From: an uncultured Pseudomonadota bacterium
Lineage (GTDB): Bacteria > Myxococcota_A > UBA796 > SXON01
Reading direction: 5' to 3'
Assembly (NCBI GenBank): GCA_903875225.1
Contig: CAIQVJ010000095.1
Span: 1-64,000, forward strand
DNA: 64,000 nt
In this document: positions 11,259 through 19,161 of the stretch, one piece after another
Layout: every line of letters begins with the position of its first letter
How positions within the stretch are numbered: the stretch's first letter is position 1
Made by a program: the position numbers and the translations under genes
Notes under the pieces: generated by a model
Database searches by the model: none
Told to the model about the DNA's origin: nothing
Seen by the model: the letters and a program-made list of their open reading frames with translations, nothing else

Positions 11259-11909
11259 TCACCCGTACTTGATGACGATGGCTTCCAGCACCGTCGCTGC
11301 CGAGGCGCACCGGTCGATGGAATCCTCGAGTCCTTCGAGGAACTCCTTGTGTTTGATGAGCTGGATGGCGTCCTTTTCACGCGCGAAGAGGTCGCCGAGG
11401 CGCAGGCGGAAGATGACGTCCCCTTCGTGCTCGAGGTAGTGCACAGACTGGGCGAGCGCCCGGATCTTGTCCGAGTTCGTGCCCTCCCGCATCAGCCCTG
11501 CGGCCTCGCGGCACTGGGTCGTCGCCTTGAACAGGATGGCGCTGAGCTCCTTGGTGCCCTCGGGCAGGCTGTCCATCTGGTGCACGGTCAGGTGGTTGGC
11601 GGTGGCGCTGATGAAGTCGGAGATGTTCTCGAGCACGCCGACCAGGTGGAAGAGGTCCTCGCGGTCGATCGGGGTGACGAAGGTGGCGTCCAGGGCGTCG
11701 GCCATGTCCTTCTTCGCCTTGTCTCCCTCGTGCTCGGCCTCGCGGATCCGCTCCACCAGCACCAGGCGCCCATCGCGGCCGGGGGCGTTCGAGAGGTCGA
11801 CGAACAGTCGGGCGGCTTCCTCCGCCGCGACGGCGGCGTCGTTCACGTAGTCGAAGAACCGACCTTCTTGAGGGAGAAGCATCTTGATGATGCGCTGCAG
11901 GGCGTTCAT
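11259..11909 (-). CDS. DUF47 family PhoU-like protein (Pit accessory)
   Basis: This 216-residue, all-helical protein is the DUF47/PhoU-like companion of PiT transporters. Visible hallmarks are the LLPQEGRFFDYVND opening, the paired acidic segments EAEHEGDKAKKDM and LEHEGDVIFRLR (ExxxD metal-binding repeats of the PhoU fold), and the DREDLFHLV stretch. Such proteins are thought to regulate PiT transport. ATG 11909 is preceded by GGAG at suitable spacing. It is first in a two-gene operon with the transporter. It would be cytoplasmic. Confidence 0.9.
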   Translation of the reverse strand: MNALQRIIKMLLPQEGRFFDYVNDAAVAAEEAARLFVDLSNAPGRDGRLVLVERIREAEHEGDKAKKDMADALDATFVTPIDREDLFHLVGVLENISDFISATANHLTVHQMDSLPEGTKELSAILFKATTQCREAAGLMREGTNSDKIRALAQSVHYLEHEGDVIFRLRLGDLFAREKDAIQLIKHKEFLEGLEDSIDRCASAATVLEAIVIKYG

Positions 11910-12013
11910 GGGTGGCTCCGGTGGGCGTGCTCCACCTAACGAATCGGGTACGCCGTCACCCGTTCGACACGGGATTGTCACATCGGTCCATCGCGGCCCG
12001 GATTGGCCGGGAG

Positions 12014-12043
12014 TTGACAAATCGGAACGGCGGTGTCTAAACT
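12014..12043 (+). promoter_or_regulatory. Sigma-70-type promoter for the Flp pilin
   Basis: A consensus -35 TTGACA (12014-12019) and a -10 TAAACT (12038-12043) are separated by 18 bases. Transcription would start near 12050, leaving a short leader with GAGG just before the pilin ATG. Confidence 0.65.
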
Positions 12044-12064
12044 AGATTCATTCCGCGAGGCTTC

Positions 12065-12250
12065 ATGCGTCTCCGATCTCTCACCCCCGTGCGCAACCCA
12101 CTGCTGGACGAATCCGGCGCCACGGCGATCGAGTACGCGCTGATCGCGGGGCTCATGGCGCTCGTGTGCGTGGCCTCGTTCTCGCAGCTTGGCGGCGTCG
12201 TGCAGGCGTTCTACACCATCACTGCGAGTTTGGTGGCTGCCGCGATCTGA
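12065..12250 (+). CDS. Flp/Fap-type pilin
   Basis: The 61-residue protein has the Flp pilin layout: a short leader with basic residues, then ESGATAIEYALIAGLMA, in which a Gly followed by a hydrophobic helix with a conserved Glu matches type IVb pilins processed by a prepilin peptidase. GAGG lies 4 bases before the ATG, and a consensus promoter is upstream. No tad/cpa assembly genes (ATPase, secretin, TadB/C) are in the window, so it is an orphan or depends on genes elsewhere. Assembled Flp pili mediate adherence in other bacteria. Confidence 0.88.
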   Translation: MRLRSLTPVRNPLLDESGATAIEYALIAGLMALVCVASFSQLGGVVQAFYTITASLVAAAI

Positions 12251-12275
12251 AGGGATGACCCGGCCCGCAGGGCGC

Positions 12276-12281
12276 TATACT
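12276..12281 (+). promoter_or_regulatory. Candidate -10 element (TATACT)
   Basis: TATACT lies 19 bases before GTG 12301, with GGAG between them. Flanking CCGCAGG and CCTGCGG could pair around it. No convincing -35 is visible. Confidence 0.4.
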
Positions 12282-12300
12282 CCTGCGGTCGGAGGTCCTG

Positions 12301-13419
12301 GTGCGCCCTGTTTCCCTGCTCCCGCTTCTAGCCGCTGCTGCGATCAGCCTCTCAGGCTGCTTTTCGCCGGCTGCCACGCCGTTCGACATCACGACGCTCA
12401 ACTTCACGAACGACTACACCTCGTTCGACGACATCGTGATCCAGCCGTATCAGTACCAGAACCTGCTCTGCCCCGATGGTGAGCCGGCCACGTTCTACAC
12501 GGTCTACCGCGAGGGGCTCACGGAGGCCGCGCCCATCGTGATCTTCTTCCACTCCGGCGCGTTCGACTACGTGCTCGACCCCAATCCGGCGGACCCGCTG
12601 CACGGTGATCAGTACCGCGCCGAGTCCCGGCTCGGCGGGGACTGGGCCAACCAGAAGATCTTCGAGACGCTCGGGCTCATCCCGGGGGACGGCACCGAGG
12701 AGAACCTGGGCACGCTGCCTGCTGCTCTCGCCGATGCGGGCGCCTTCACGCTCTACCCCGCGAATTGCTGGGGTGATCTGTGGCACAACGAGTCCGGCTA
12801 CGCGCCGAACGATCCGACCGAGGGGCTCACCCGCAACGGGCGGTACCTCGCGTGGGTCATGTCCGCGATCGCCAGTCCGGACGCCGCCACGGCTGTCTCC
12901 TGGCAGGATCAGCTGGGCCTCGCGGATCTCCCGATCACGCTCGACTTCTCGTCGGTCGCGCTCGTGGGCCTCGGCGAGGGCGGGCGGGCGATCCCCGAGC
13001 TCTTCCGGCGTTCGCAGACCGTGAATTCGTCGAGTCCGTCCAGCGCTGCTCTGCCGGCGATCCGCGGCGTCATCGTCGATTCGACGATGGACGACCTGAC
13101 TCCGGTTGTCGCCGCGCCCGCCCAGTTCCCGGACATCTACGCAGGGCTGGAGCGGATCTACCCCACGGATCTCGCGAGCGTGTACGCCTACAGCCTCGGG
13201 CGCTGGTACTACGAGCGGGGGCCGACCTACCCCGTGCAACTGGCATGGTCGAGCAGCGATCCCCAGGTTCCGAACGACACGTTGTCCACGCTGGTGGCGG
13301 AGCAGGCGACCTACCCGACGTGGATCACGGCGAAGGACTATGGCGTCCCCAAACACGTGTTCCTCAACGCCAACATCACGGATGCGCGCGAGGCCGTCCG
13401 GGTGATGCTGGGCCAGTAG
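12301..13419 (+). CDS. Lipoprotein with alpha/beta-hydrolase-like features
   Basis: The 372-residue product has a basic N-terminus, a hydrophobic core and a lipobox SLSGC, so it is a lipoprotein. The mature part contains IVIFFHSGAF, reminiscent of the oxyanion region of alpha/beta hydrolases, and VALVGLGEGGRAI at the position of a nucleophile elbow. The middle residue there is Glu rather than Ser in GxGxGG. Later strands (AIRGVIVDSTMDD, VQLAWSSSDPQVP, KHVFLNANIT) fit such a fold, with a possible Asp and His near the end. Function is unknown; an inactive or atypical hydrolase is possible. GTG 12301 is preceded by GGAGG. Confidence 0.65.
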   Translation: MRPVSLLPLLAAAAISLSGCFSPAATPFDITTLNFTNDYTSFDDIVIQPYQYQNLLCPDGEPATFYTVYREGLTEAAPIVIFFHSGAFDYVLDPNPADPLHGDQYRAESRLGGDWANQKIFETLGLIPGDGTEENLGTLPAALADAGAFTLYPANCWGDLWHNESGYAPNDPTEGLTRNGRYLAWVMSAIASPDAATAVSWQDQLGLADLPITLDFSSVALVGLGEGGRAIPELFRRSQTVNSSSPSSAALPAIRGVIVDSTMDDLTPVVAAPAQFPDIYAGLERIYPTDLASVYAYSLGRWYYERGPTYPVQLAWSSSDPQVPNDTLSTLVAEQATYPTWITAKDYGVPKHVFLNANITDAREAVRVMLGQ

Positions 13420-13522
13420 GGCGCGGTCCGCCCGCTGCCGGGGGCCGGCTCCTGGAGTACACAATCGTTTGACGGGCGCGGAGGCGCGAACAGGGCCAGA
13501 ATGCGGCACCCCCGGGTTTCTC

Positions 13523-15064
13523 ATGGTCCTGCTCGCCCTCGTGTCCTTCGCCTCTGCTGCTCCGGGGGCCATCGACCCCGTGAAGCTCCACGATCAGCTC
13601 ATCGCGCGGTTCGAGGACACCAGTGGTCAGGGCGGCTGCCTGACGGAGCTCGTGATGGATCTGAAGGCCAACTGGGGGCTGTTCAGCGCCCCGGAGCGTG
13701 AGCGGATCACCTCGGTGCTCGCACCGTTCAAGGCCGATCTGGTCGAGCCGATGGCGCCGGACGGCGCGGTCCCGCCGCCCTCCGGCACGCCCACGGACAC
13801 ATGCTTCGGCCAGCAGGGCGACAACCGGTTGACCGGCGAGCACTTCGCGGTCGAGTGGGACACCGGGTCGGTCACCCAGAGCGTGGCGCAGTCCTTCCTC
13901 GAGGATCTCGAATACGCCCACCAGGCGGAGATCGACGAGCAGGGCTGGCGAGCGGAGGCGGGGGACAGCCAGTACCTGATGCTCGCCTTCATCGACGACC
14001 AGAACACCGGTGGCGCCTACACGACGGTGGAGGCGTGCCACAACGTCTACGCGCCCTACATCGTGGCGGGCAAGGACGCTGTCCAGTACGGATCGTGGAC
14101 CGAGGAGATGGCCGCGCACGAGTTCAACCACGCGCTCCAATTCAACTACAGCTTCGCGCCCGAATTCTGGTGGTGGGAAGCGACCGCGACCTATGTGCAG
14201 AGCGTCGTGCGGGACAGCCACAACTGGGCGGACTACCTGGTGGGGTACTCGGACAAGCCCTACATCGCGCTCGGGGCCTCCAGCCAGAGCGACCAGGACG
14301 TGTTCTGGCACATGTACGGGCTCTCGATCTTCGGGCACTACCTGGCCGACTACCAGGGCGGGGAGGACACGGTGCGCGCCACCTGGGAGAACGCCCGCTC
14401 CGATCGGGGGCAGTACGACTACGGCGGCAAGGACATGGTGGAGGGGTTGGGGCTCGACTGGCGGACCACCTGGATCGACTTCATCACGAAGAACGTGGCG
14501 ATGGACTACAGCCAGCACCAGCTCTACCCGGACATCAAGACCGTCGACAAGGTCTCGAGCCTCCCCGCCAGCGGCGAGGGCTCAGGGGACAAGCGCCCGC
14601 AAGGCTACGGGCAGAACTACATCCGGTTCGAGGGCGGCAACGGCGCTGGGGACCTCCACGTGACCTTCAGCGGCGACAGTTCGGTGGACTGGGCGGTGAT
14701 CCTCGCCGAGAGCGACGGCACCCACGTGGTCTCCAGCGTCTCTGCCATCAGCTCCGGCGGCGCCGCCGACCTCACCTTCGCCGACTTCGGGGAGGACGAC
14801 GTCTACCTGGTCGTATCGCCGCTCGACGCTGCGGAGACCAAACACGACTACAGTTGGACCGCCGAGCTCAAGTCTTCGGGCCACCCGCCGGACACCGGCA
14901 CGATCGGAGACGACTCGGGCGATTCGGGGAGCCCCGGAGACCGCTACCAGAGCCGGAAGAACCAGGACGAGGCCGGCTGTGGATGCTCTTCTCCCGTGGG
15001 CGCGCCGGTGGGCGTCGGCTGGCTCGTCGGGCTCGCGGGTCTCGCCATGCGCCGCCGGAAGTAG
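13523..15064 (+). CDS. Secreted HExxH metalloprotease-like protein with MYXO-CTERM-like tail
   Basis: The 513-residue product has a short signal sequence (MVLLALVSFASA) and then a zinc-metalloprotease motif, HEFNH, inside AAHEFNHALQF. A Glu follows in WWWEATATYVQ, consistent with a gluzincin-type third ligand. It resembles uncharacterised metalloproteases annotated in Myxococcota. A DTGxxGDDSGDSG linker leads to a Cys-Gly-Cys motif, a hydrophobic helix and RRRK, the MYXO-CTERM-like sorting tail, so the enzyme is probably surface-anchored. Substrate unknown. The start is uncertain; TTG 13469 in frame is an alternative that would give a longer leader. Confidence 0.75.
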   Translation: MVLLALVSFASAAPGAIDPVKLHDQLIARFEDTSGQGGCLTELVMDLKANWGLFSAPERERITSVLAPFKADLVEPMAPDGAVPPPSGTPTDTCFGQQGDNRLTGEHFAVEWDTGSVTQSVAQSFLEDLEYAHQAEIDEQGWRAEAGDSQYLMLAFIDDQNTGGAYTTVEACHNVYAPYIVAGKDAVQYGSWTEEMAAHEFNHALQFNYSFAPEFWWWEATATYVQSVVRDSHNWADYLVGYSDKPYIALGASSQSDQDVFWHMYGLSIFGHYLADYQGGEDTVRATWENARSDRGQYDYGGKDMVEGLGLDWRTTWIDFITKNVAMDYSQHQLYPDIKTVDKVSSLPASGEGSGDKRPQGYGQNYIRFEGGNGAGDLHVTFSGDSSVDWAVILAESDGTHVVSSVSAISSGGAADLTFADFGEDDVYLVVSPLDAAETKHDYSWTAELKSSGHPPDTGTIGDDSGDSGSPGDRYQSRKNQDEAGCGCSSPVGAPVGVGWLVGLAGLAMRRRK

Positions 15065-15142
15065 TCGGGTGTGGGCGGCCTCGCCCCCCGCGGGCGGGCT
15101 TCCTCCCTGGCCGTCGAGCGGCCGTGAGCCCCGACTGTCCGC

Positions 15143-15544
15143 CTACAACGTGCGCTTGCGCTCCGTCGGCTCGTCAGGCGGCATCTCGCTGCGCGTGTCC
15201 CTGGCCTTCTTGAGCTCCTCCAACTGGCGCCTCGCCTCCTCGGCGGGGTCGAGCTTCGTCGGCTTCTTCGCGGCCTCGGGGGGCCTGGATCCGAGATCGT
15301 ATTCCGCCCGGAAACGCTCCACGGGGTCCGCGATCTTCTCCTTCGCCACTGCCTCGTCTGCCCCGCCCACCTTGCCGAACAGCATCTTCTCGATGGCGTC
15401 CAGCGCGCTGTCTGCCGCCTTGCCCACCGCCGCCATCGCGCCCCGCGCCATCGCCCCCACCGACTTCTGGGCCGCAGCGGCTGCGGCCTCCGCCGCGAGC
15501 CGATCAGCCAGCGAGGGGTCTTTGGGGGGATCGTCGGTCGCCAT
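15143..15544 (-). CDS. Hypothetical Ala/Lys-rich protein
   Basis: This 133-residue, strongly charged protein has no signal peptide. An Ala-rich helical segment (about residues 10-50) is followed by a Pro/Lys/Glu-rich tail with EEARRQLEELKKAR, likely helical. It has no recognisable domain. AGGAG sits 5 bases before ATG 15544, and codon use matches its neighbours, so it is probably a real gene. It converges on the metalloprotease gene. Function unknown. Confidence 0.65.
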   Translation of the reverse strand: MATDDPPKDPSLADRLAAEAAAAAAQKSVGAMARGAMAAVGKAADSALDAIEKMLFGKVGGADEAVAKEKIADPVERFRAEYDLGSRPPEAAKKPTKLDPAEEARRQLEELKKARDTRSEMPPDEPTERKRTL

Positions 15545-15611
15545 TCACGCTCCTCTGGCCATGTAGCCCGCCGTGCGGTACGCATCAGCCGGCGCACCCT
15601 GGAGCCCGCTC

Positions 15612-16187
15612 ATGATCCTCGCTCTCGCCCTCCTGGCCTGCACCGGTTCGAAAGACGACACCGGACCGCGCGACACGTCCTCGGACGCGCCGGTGGCGAC
15701 CACGGCCTGGTACTTCGGGACGAGCGATGGGCAGACGCCGGACGGCAGCTACGTCGCGCCCACGGACGAGATCCTGTTCATCCGGGCGCTCGATCCTGTC
15801 GCCAGCACGGTGACGGAGAGCGCCTGGACGGTGGTGAGGCGCACGGGGGCGGTCTCCGCGTACGAGCTGGTCCACAGCGTGGACATCGCCACGGAGACGT
15901 TCACCAGCACCTTCGTGACCGCCGACGGCACCATGGACGTGAACGGGGGCTACGACGCCGGCCCGGACTGGGTCTGGACCGCCTGGCACTCGACCTCGAT
16001 CTACCAGGACGGCACGTACGCCGGCACCCGGGTGGAGTCGGTCGATCACGTGGACGACGCGGGCGTGGCCAGCGCGGAGAAGGCCGTGTTCGACCCGGAT
16101 GGCACCGAGACCTGGCAGATGGTCGAGGTGCTCACGCCCACCGACGAAGCCTCCTTCGATGCCCGCCTGGGCGAGGTGGGCGGCTGA
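15612..16187 (+). CDS. Hypothetical lipoprotein
   Basis: The 191-residue product begins MILALALLAC, a minimal lipoprotein signal with Cys10 and no basic residue. An Asp/Thr/Ser-rich linker follows (DDTGPRDTSSD), then a soluble domain with alternating beta-strand-like segments and many Trp/Tyr. No family was recognised. GGAG lies 8 bases before ATG 15612, which supports this start over the in-frame GTG at 15573. It ends one base before the oppositely oriented FAD oxidoreductase gene ends. Confidence 0.68.
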   Translation: MILALALLACTGSKDDTGPRDTSSDAPVATTAWYFGTSDGQTPDGSYVAPTDEILFIRALDPVASTVTESAWTVVRRTGAVSAYELVHSVDIATETFTSTFVTADGTMDVNGGYDAGPDWVWTAWHSTSIYQDGTYAGTRVESVDHVDDAGVASAEKAVFDPDGTETWQMVEVLTPTDEASFDARLGEVGG

Positions 16188-16188
16188 C

Positions 16189-17826
16189 CTACTTCTCGTC
16201 GCGGCGGATGGCCAGCACGGCTTGTGCCCCGGAGGCGAGCGCGCCCGAGATCCCGTGACCGGACCGCAGGTTTCCGCCCGCGAAGTACAAGCCCGCGACC
16301 GGTCCGCGCGCTCCGGGACGGTTGGCGAGGAACTGCTCCGGGGTGGCAGCGAGCCCATAGCCGCTCCCGGCGGTGGCCCCGGTGAACCGGCTGTGGGTGA
16401 CAGGCGTGGCGCTCTCGCGGTGCACGATGTCGCTGGTCGAACCCGGGAAGAGTCGCTCGAGACGACCGACGAGGTCCGCCTCGATCCGCGTCTTGTGCTC
16501 CTGGTAGGTCGCGCTGGAGCGGTACCGGGGCCGGCCGACCTCCGCCTGCGCCACGCCCCAGACCTCGGGCGCGCCCGGCACGAGCGCCATGATCTCGACC
16601 GTCTCGATGCCGGCGGGAGCGTGGCCCGGGGTGCCCTTGTCCTTCTGGGTGGCGCTCGTGATGTAGCAGCCACGCACGGGTGGGATGCCGTCCTTCCCCT
16701 CTGCGTACAGCGAGTCGAAGTCGTAGTCGTCGAATTGCCAGTAGTTCGTGGCGCCCAGCGCTCCGAGATCGCCGCGGACCGCCAGGCACGTGAGGAAGAT
16801 GGCGCCCCCCATCTCCCAGTGCTCGGCCCTGGCGCGCAGCGCGGAGGGCACGGCGTTTGGCGGCATCAGCTCGAGCAGCGTGCGCTTGAGGTCCGCGTTG
16901 CTCACGACGAGGTCGGATCGCAGAACCCGATCGGGATCCTCGGCCCTGGAGTGTGCGCTGCGGTAGCGGATGCCCGCGACGCGCCCGTCGGCGGGCCCCA
17001 CGCTCTCGACGACGATCCCGGTGACCGGATGGCGCAGGTGGACGGTGCCGCCCGCAGCCTCGATCACGTCTGCGAGCTTGTCCGCGATCACCTGGCCACC
17101 GCCGCGCGGGTAGTACGCGCCCTTGAAGTAGTGGTTCGCGAGCCCACAGTGCAGCATCAGGCTCACCCGCGAGGGCGGCAGGCCGTAGTCCCCGTTCTGG
17201 CCGGCGATCACGGCGCGCAGCCTGCGATCCTTCGTGCACGTGTCGAGGAAGGCCCCCAGCGTGGCGCCCTTGTTGGCCGCGGCGACCCGGGCGCGGGTGG
17301 CGGCCTCCCACGCGAGTCGCCAGCCCCGTGGCGCCCCGGCGCGCCCGAGGACGTCCACCTCGCGGAGCACGCGCACGTAGCGGTCGATGCCGGCTTTCTC
17401 CGCGGGGAAGGCTGCGACGAGGCGGTCCCGGTAGAGCCCCAGGCTCGCGGGGATCCGGAACCGCAGGTCGGGGAACACAAGCTCGTCGAAGCCGTCGGGG
17501 TCGAGCGGGCGCCAGTCGATCTCGACGCCGACCTCACGCAGCAGCGTGGGGATCCGGCCCTCGGGGCCGCAGTCGCCGACGTAGTGCAGTCCGATGTCGA
17601 AGGCGTAGCGCTCACTGCCCGATCCTCGCCCGAACATCGTGGCGCAGCCCCCCGCGACGTAGTGGGAGTCGAGCACCGCGACCCGTCGCCCCTGCTTCGC
17701 GAGCCGAGCCGCGGCCATCAGCCCGCCGAGGCCCGCGCCGATGATCGCGACGTCCACGCGCTCCGGGACGGGGGTGTTCACCCTGGCGTGGGTCTTCGCG
17801 GTCGGGCTGTGGACGGGATCAGGCAC
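16189..17826 (-). CDS. Phytoene-desaturase/retinol-saturase-like FAD oxidoreductase
   Basis: The 545-residue flavoprotein has an N-terminal dinucleotide fold VAIIGAGLGGLMAAARLA with a following Asp in VAVLDSH, then the VAGGCATMFGR segment that binds FAD in CrtI/retinol saturase relatives. The C-terminal FAD motif GLYFAGGNLRSGHGISGALASG is complete. The family catalyses desaturation, saturation or isomerisation of polyenes. No carotenoid genes are adjacent, so the substrate cannot be named. GTG 17826 is supported by GAGG 5 bases upstream. It is the last gene of a minus-strand run, 21 bases after a beta-helix lipoprotein gene. Confidence 0.82.
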   Translation of the reverse strand: MPDPVHSPTAKTHARVNTPVPERVDVAIIGAGLGGLMAAARLAKQGRRVAVLDSHYVAGGCATMFGRGSGSERYAFDIGLHYVGDCGPEGRIPTLLREVGVEIDWRPLDPDGFDELVFPDLRFRIPASLGLYRDRLVAAFPAEKAGIDRYVRVLREVDVLGRAGAPRGWRLAWEAATRARVAAANKGATLGAFLDTCTKDRRLRAVIAGQNGDYGLPPSRVSLMLHCGLANHYFKGAYYPRGGGQVIADKLADVIEAAGGTVHLRHPVTGIVVESVGPADGRVAGIRYRSAHSRAEDPDRVLRSDLVVSNADLKRTLLELMPPNAVPSALRARAEHWEMGGAIFLTCLAVRGDLGALGATNYWQFDDYDFDSLYAEGKDGIPPVRGCYITSATQKDKGTPGHAPAGIETVEIMALVPGAPEVWGVAQAEVGRPRYRSSATYQEHKTRIEADLVGRLERLFPGSTSDIVHRESATPVTHSRFTGATAGSGYGLAATPEQFLANRPGARGPVAGLYFAGGNLRSGHGISGALASGAQAVLAIRRDEK

Positions 17827-17847
17827 GGGGACCTCGGGTGACGGGGT

Positions 17848-19086
17848 TCATGGCGTCCAGCCGCCGCCCGGCCCGCCGAAAATGCCGAGATCGTTGCGCG
17901 TCCCGTCCACGTCGTTGTACCCGGAGAGCGGGTTCCCGGCGTCGATCGCGGGGGAGAAGCCGGTCATCAGTGTGAAGTCGGCGGCCGCGGCGTTGGTGAA
18001 CCGGGGATCGCTGCTGAGGTTGGTGCCGCCCGAGACGGCGTTTCCGCTGAAGTTGACGGCGTTCCCCCAGGAGTCCGAGTACTGCACGGTGGCCCCGTTG
18101 TACGCGAAGATGCCGGCGGCGTCCGGATTGTCGGAGGCGATGCAATTCTCCAGCGTGGAGGTGCTGCCTTCGATGTCGAACACCCTGTAGCCGCCGGTGT
18201 TGCCCGCCACGACGGTGTTGTAGATCCATCCATCGGAGGTCGGTGTCAGGGTGATCAGGCTCTGGTCGGCGGTCACGTCGTTCCCGTAGACCAGGACGTT
18301 CGCGATCTCGTAGTCCACGTTCACGTAGATCGGCCCGCCGCCGCTGCTCGTGGAGGGGGTGTTGGCGGTGAACACCGCGTGCCGGAGGACGAGGCTCCCC
18401 CCATCGGTCGCGAGGAAGATGCCCGTGAGCGCGTTCTGGTCGAACAGCACGTCGTCCCAGGTTCCCTCCGATCCCCGCTGCACCACCCCGTAGCCGCCGT
18501 ACACCCCCACCGCGCCATCGTGGACCCGCAGATCCGTCGCGGAGAAGCTGGACAGATCCACCTCGATCGCTGCCCCGAGGACGTCGGAGACCGCCGTGCC
18601 GCTCACGGCGAAGCCCGAGATGGAGAGCGTCGAGTCGGTGACGAACAGGCCCGGGTGGCTGGGCCCGCCCTCGATGAACGTGGTCTCGGATCCGTCCCCG
18701 ACGAGCGTCAGCGCAAGACCGTCGATCTCGACGTGGTCGTAGGTACCCGGGCAGACGGTGATCGTGTCACCGTCGCTGGCGGCATCCACGGCGTCCTGCA
18801 CGCCCGCGAACGGGGCGATGCCGTCGTCGCACACGGTGTAGGTCGGGTCGGCGTCGGTGTCGGCGTCGGTGTCGGTGTCGGTGTCGGCGTCGGTGTCGGC
18901 GTCGGTGTCGGTGTCCGCATCGGTGTCGGTGTCCGCATCGGTGTCGGTGTCGGTGTCGGTGTCGCTCGCATCCTCCAGGCACATGCCCGAGGCCGTGTCC
19001 AGCGTGTAGCCGGCGGGGCAGTCCTTCGTGGAGGTGCAGCCAGACACGGCGAGGGCAAGGAGCGGGGGGGCCACCCGGAAGCGCAT
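17848..19086 (-). CDS. Beta-helix lipoprotein with Asp-Thr repeat linker
   Basis: The 412-residue protein starts MRFRVAPPLLALAVSGC, a normal lipoprotein signal. A Cys-rich motif (CPAGYTLDTASGMC) follows, shared with the lipoprotein at 30.3 kb. Then comes a long Asp-Thr/Asp-Ala linker, then a right-handed beta-helix domain introduced by GVQDAVDAASDGDTITVCPGTY. The C-terminus has IDAGNPLSGYNDVDGTRNDLGIFGGPGG, the closing motif of choice-of-anchor Q-type beta-helix proteins. It is likely exposed on the outer membrane; no enzymatic residues were identified. ATG 19086 begins the lipoprotein signal; an upstream in-frame start would bury it. Confidence 0.8.
   Translation of the reverse strand: MRFRVAPPLLALAVSGCTSTKDCPAGYTLDTASGMCLEDASDTDTDTDTDADTDTDADTDTDADTDADTDTDTDADTDADPTYTVCDDGIAPFAGVQDAVDAASDGDTITVCPGTYDHVEIDGLALTLVGDGSETTFIEGGPSHPGLFVTDSTLSISGFAVSGTAVSDVLGAAIEVDLSSFSATDLRVHDGAVGVYGGYGVVQRGSEGTWDDVLFDQNALTGIFLATDGGSLVLRHAVFTANTPSTSSGGGPIYVNVDYEIANVLVYGNDVTADQSLITLTPTSDGWIYNTVVAGNTGGYRVFDIEGSTSTLENCIASDNPDAAGIFAYNGATVQYSDSWGNAVNFSGNAVSGGTNLSSDPRFTNAAAADFTLMTGFSPAIDAGNPLSGYNDVDGTRNDLGIFGGPGGGWTP
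18847..18966 (-). repeat. In-frame Asp-Thr/Asp-Ala coding microsatellite
   Basis: Six-base units (GACACC and variants GACGCC, GATGCG on the coding strand) are repeated about twenty times. Gain or loss of units keeps the reading frame, so linker length can change by slippage. Confidence 0.9.
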
Positions 19087-19161
19087 GTCGGTATCCACAG
19101 AGGGTCGGAGCTTACATGGATGGGCTTCGCGGCGCAAGCCCCTTTGGACCTGCAGTACCGG

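Noticed and set aside
18847..18966. Possible CRISPR or tandem non-coding repeat at the Asp-Thr arrays
   Set aside because: Units are six bases, in frame within lipoprotein genes, with no spacers; they are coding microsatellites.
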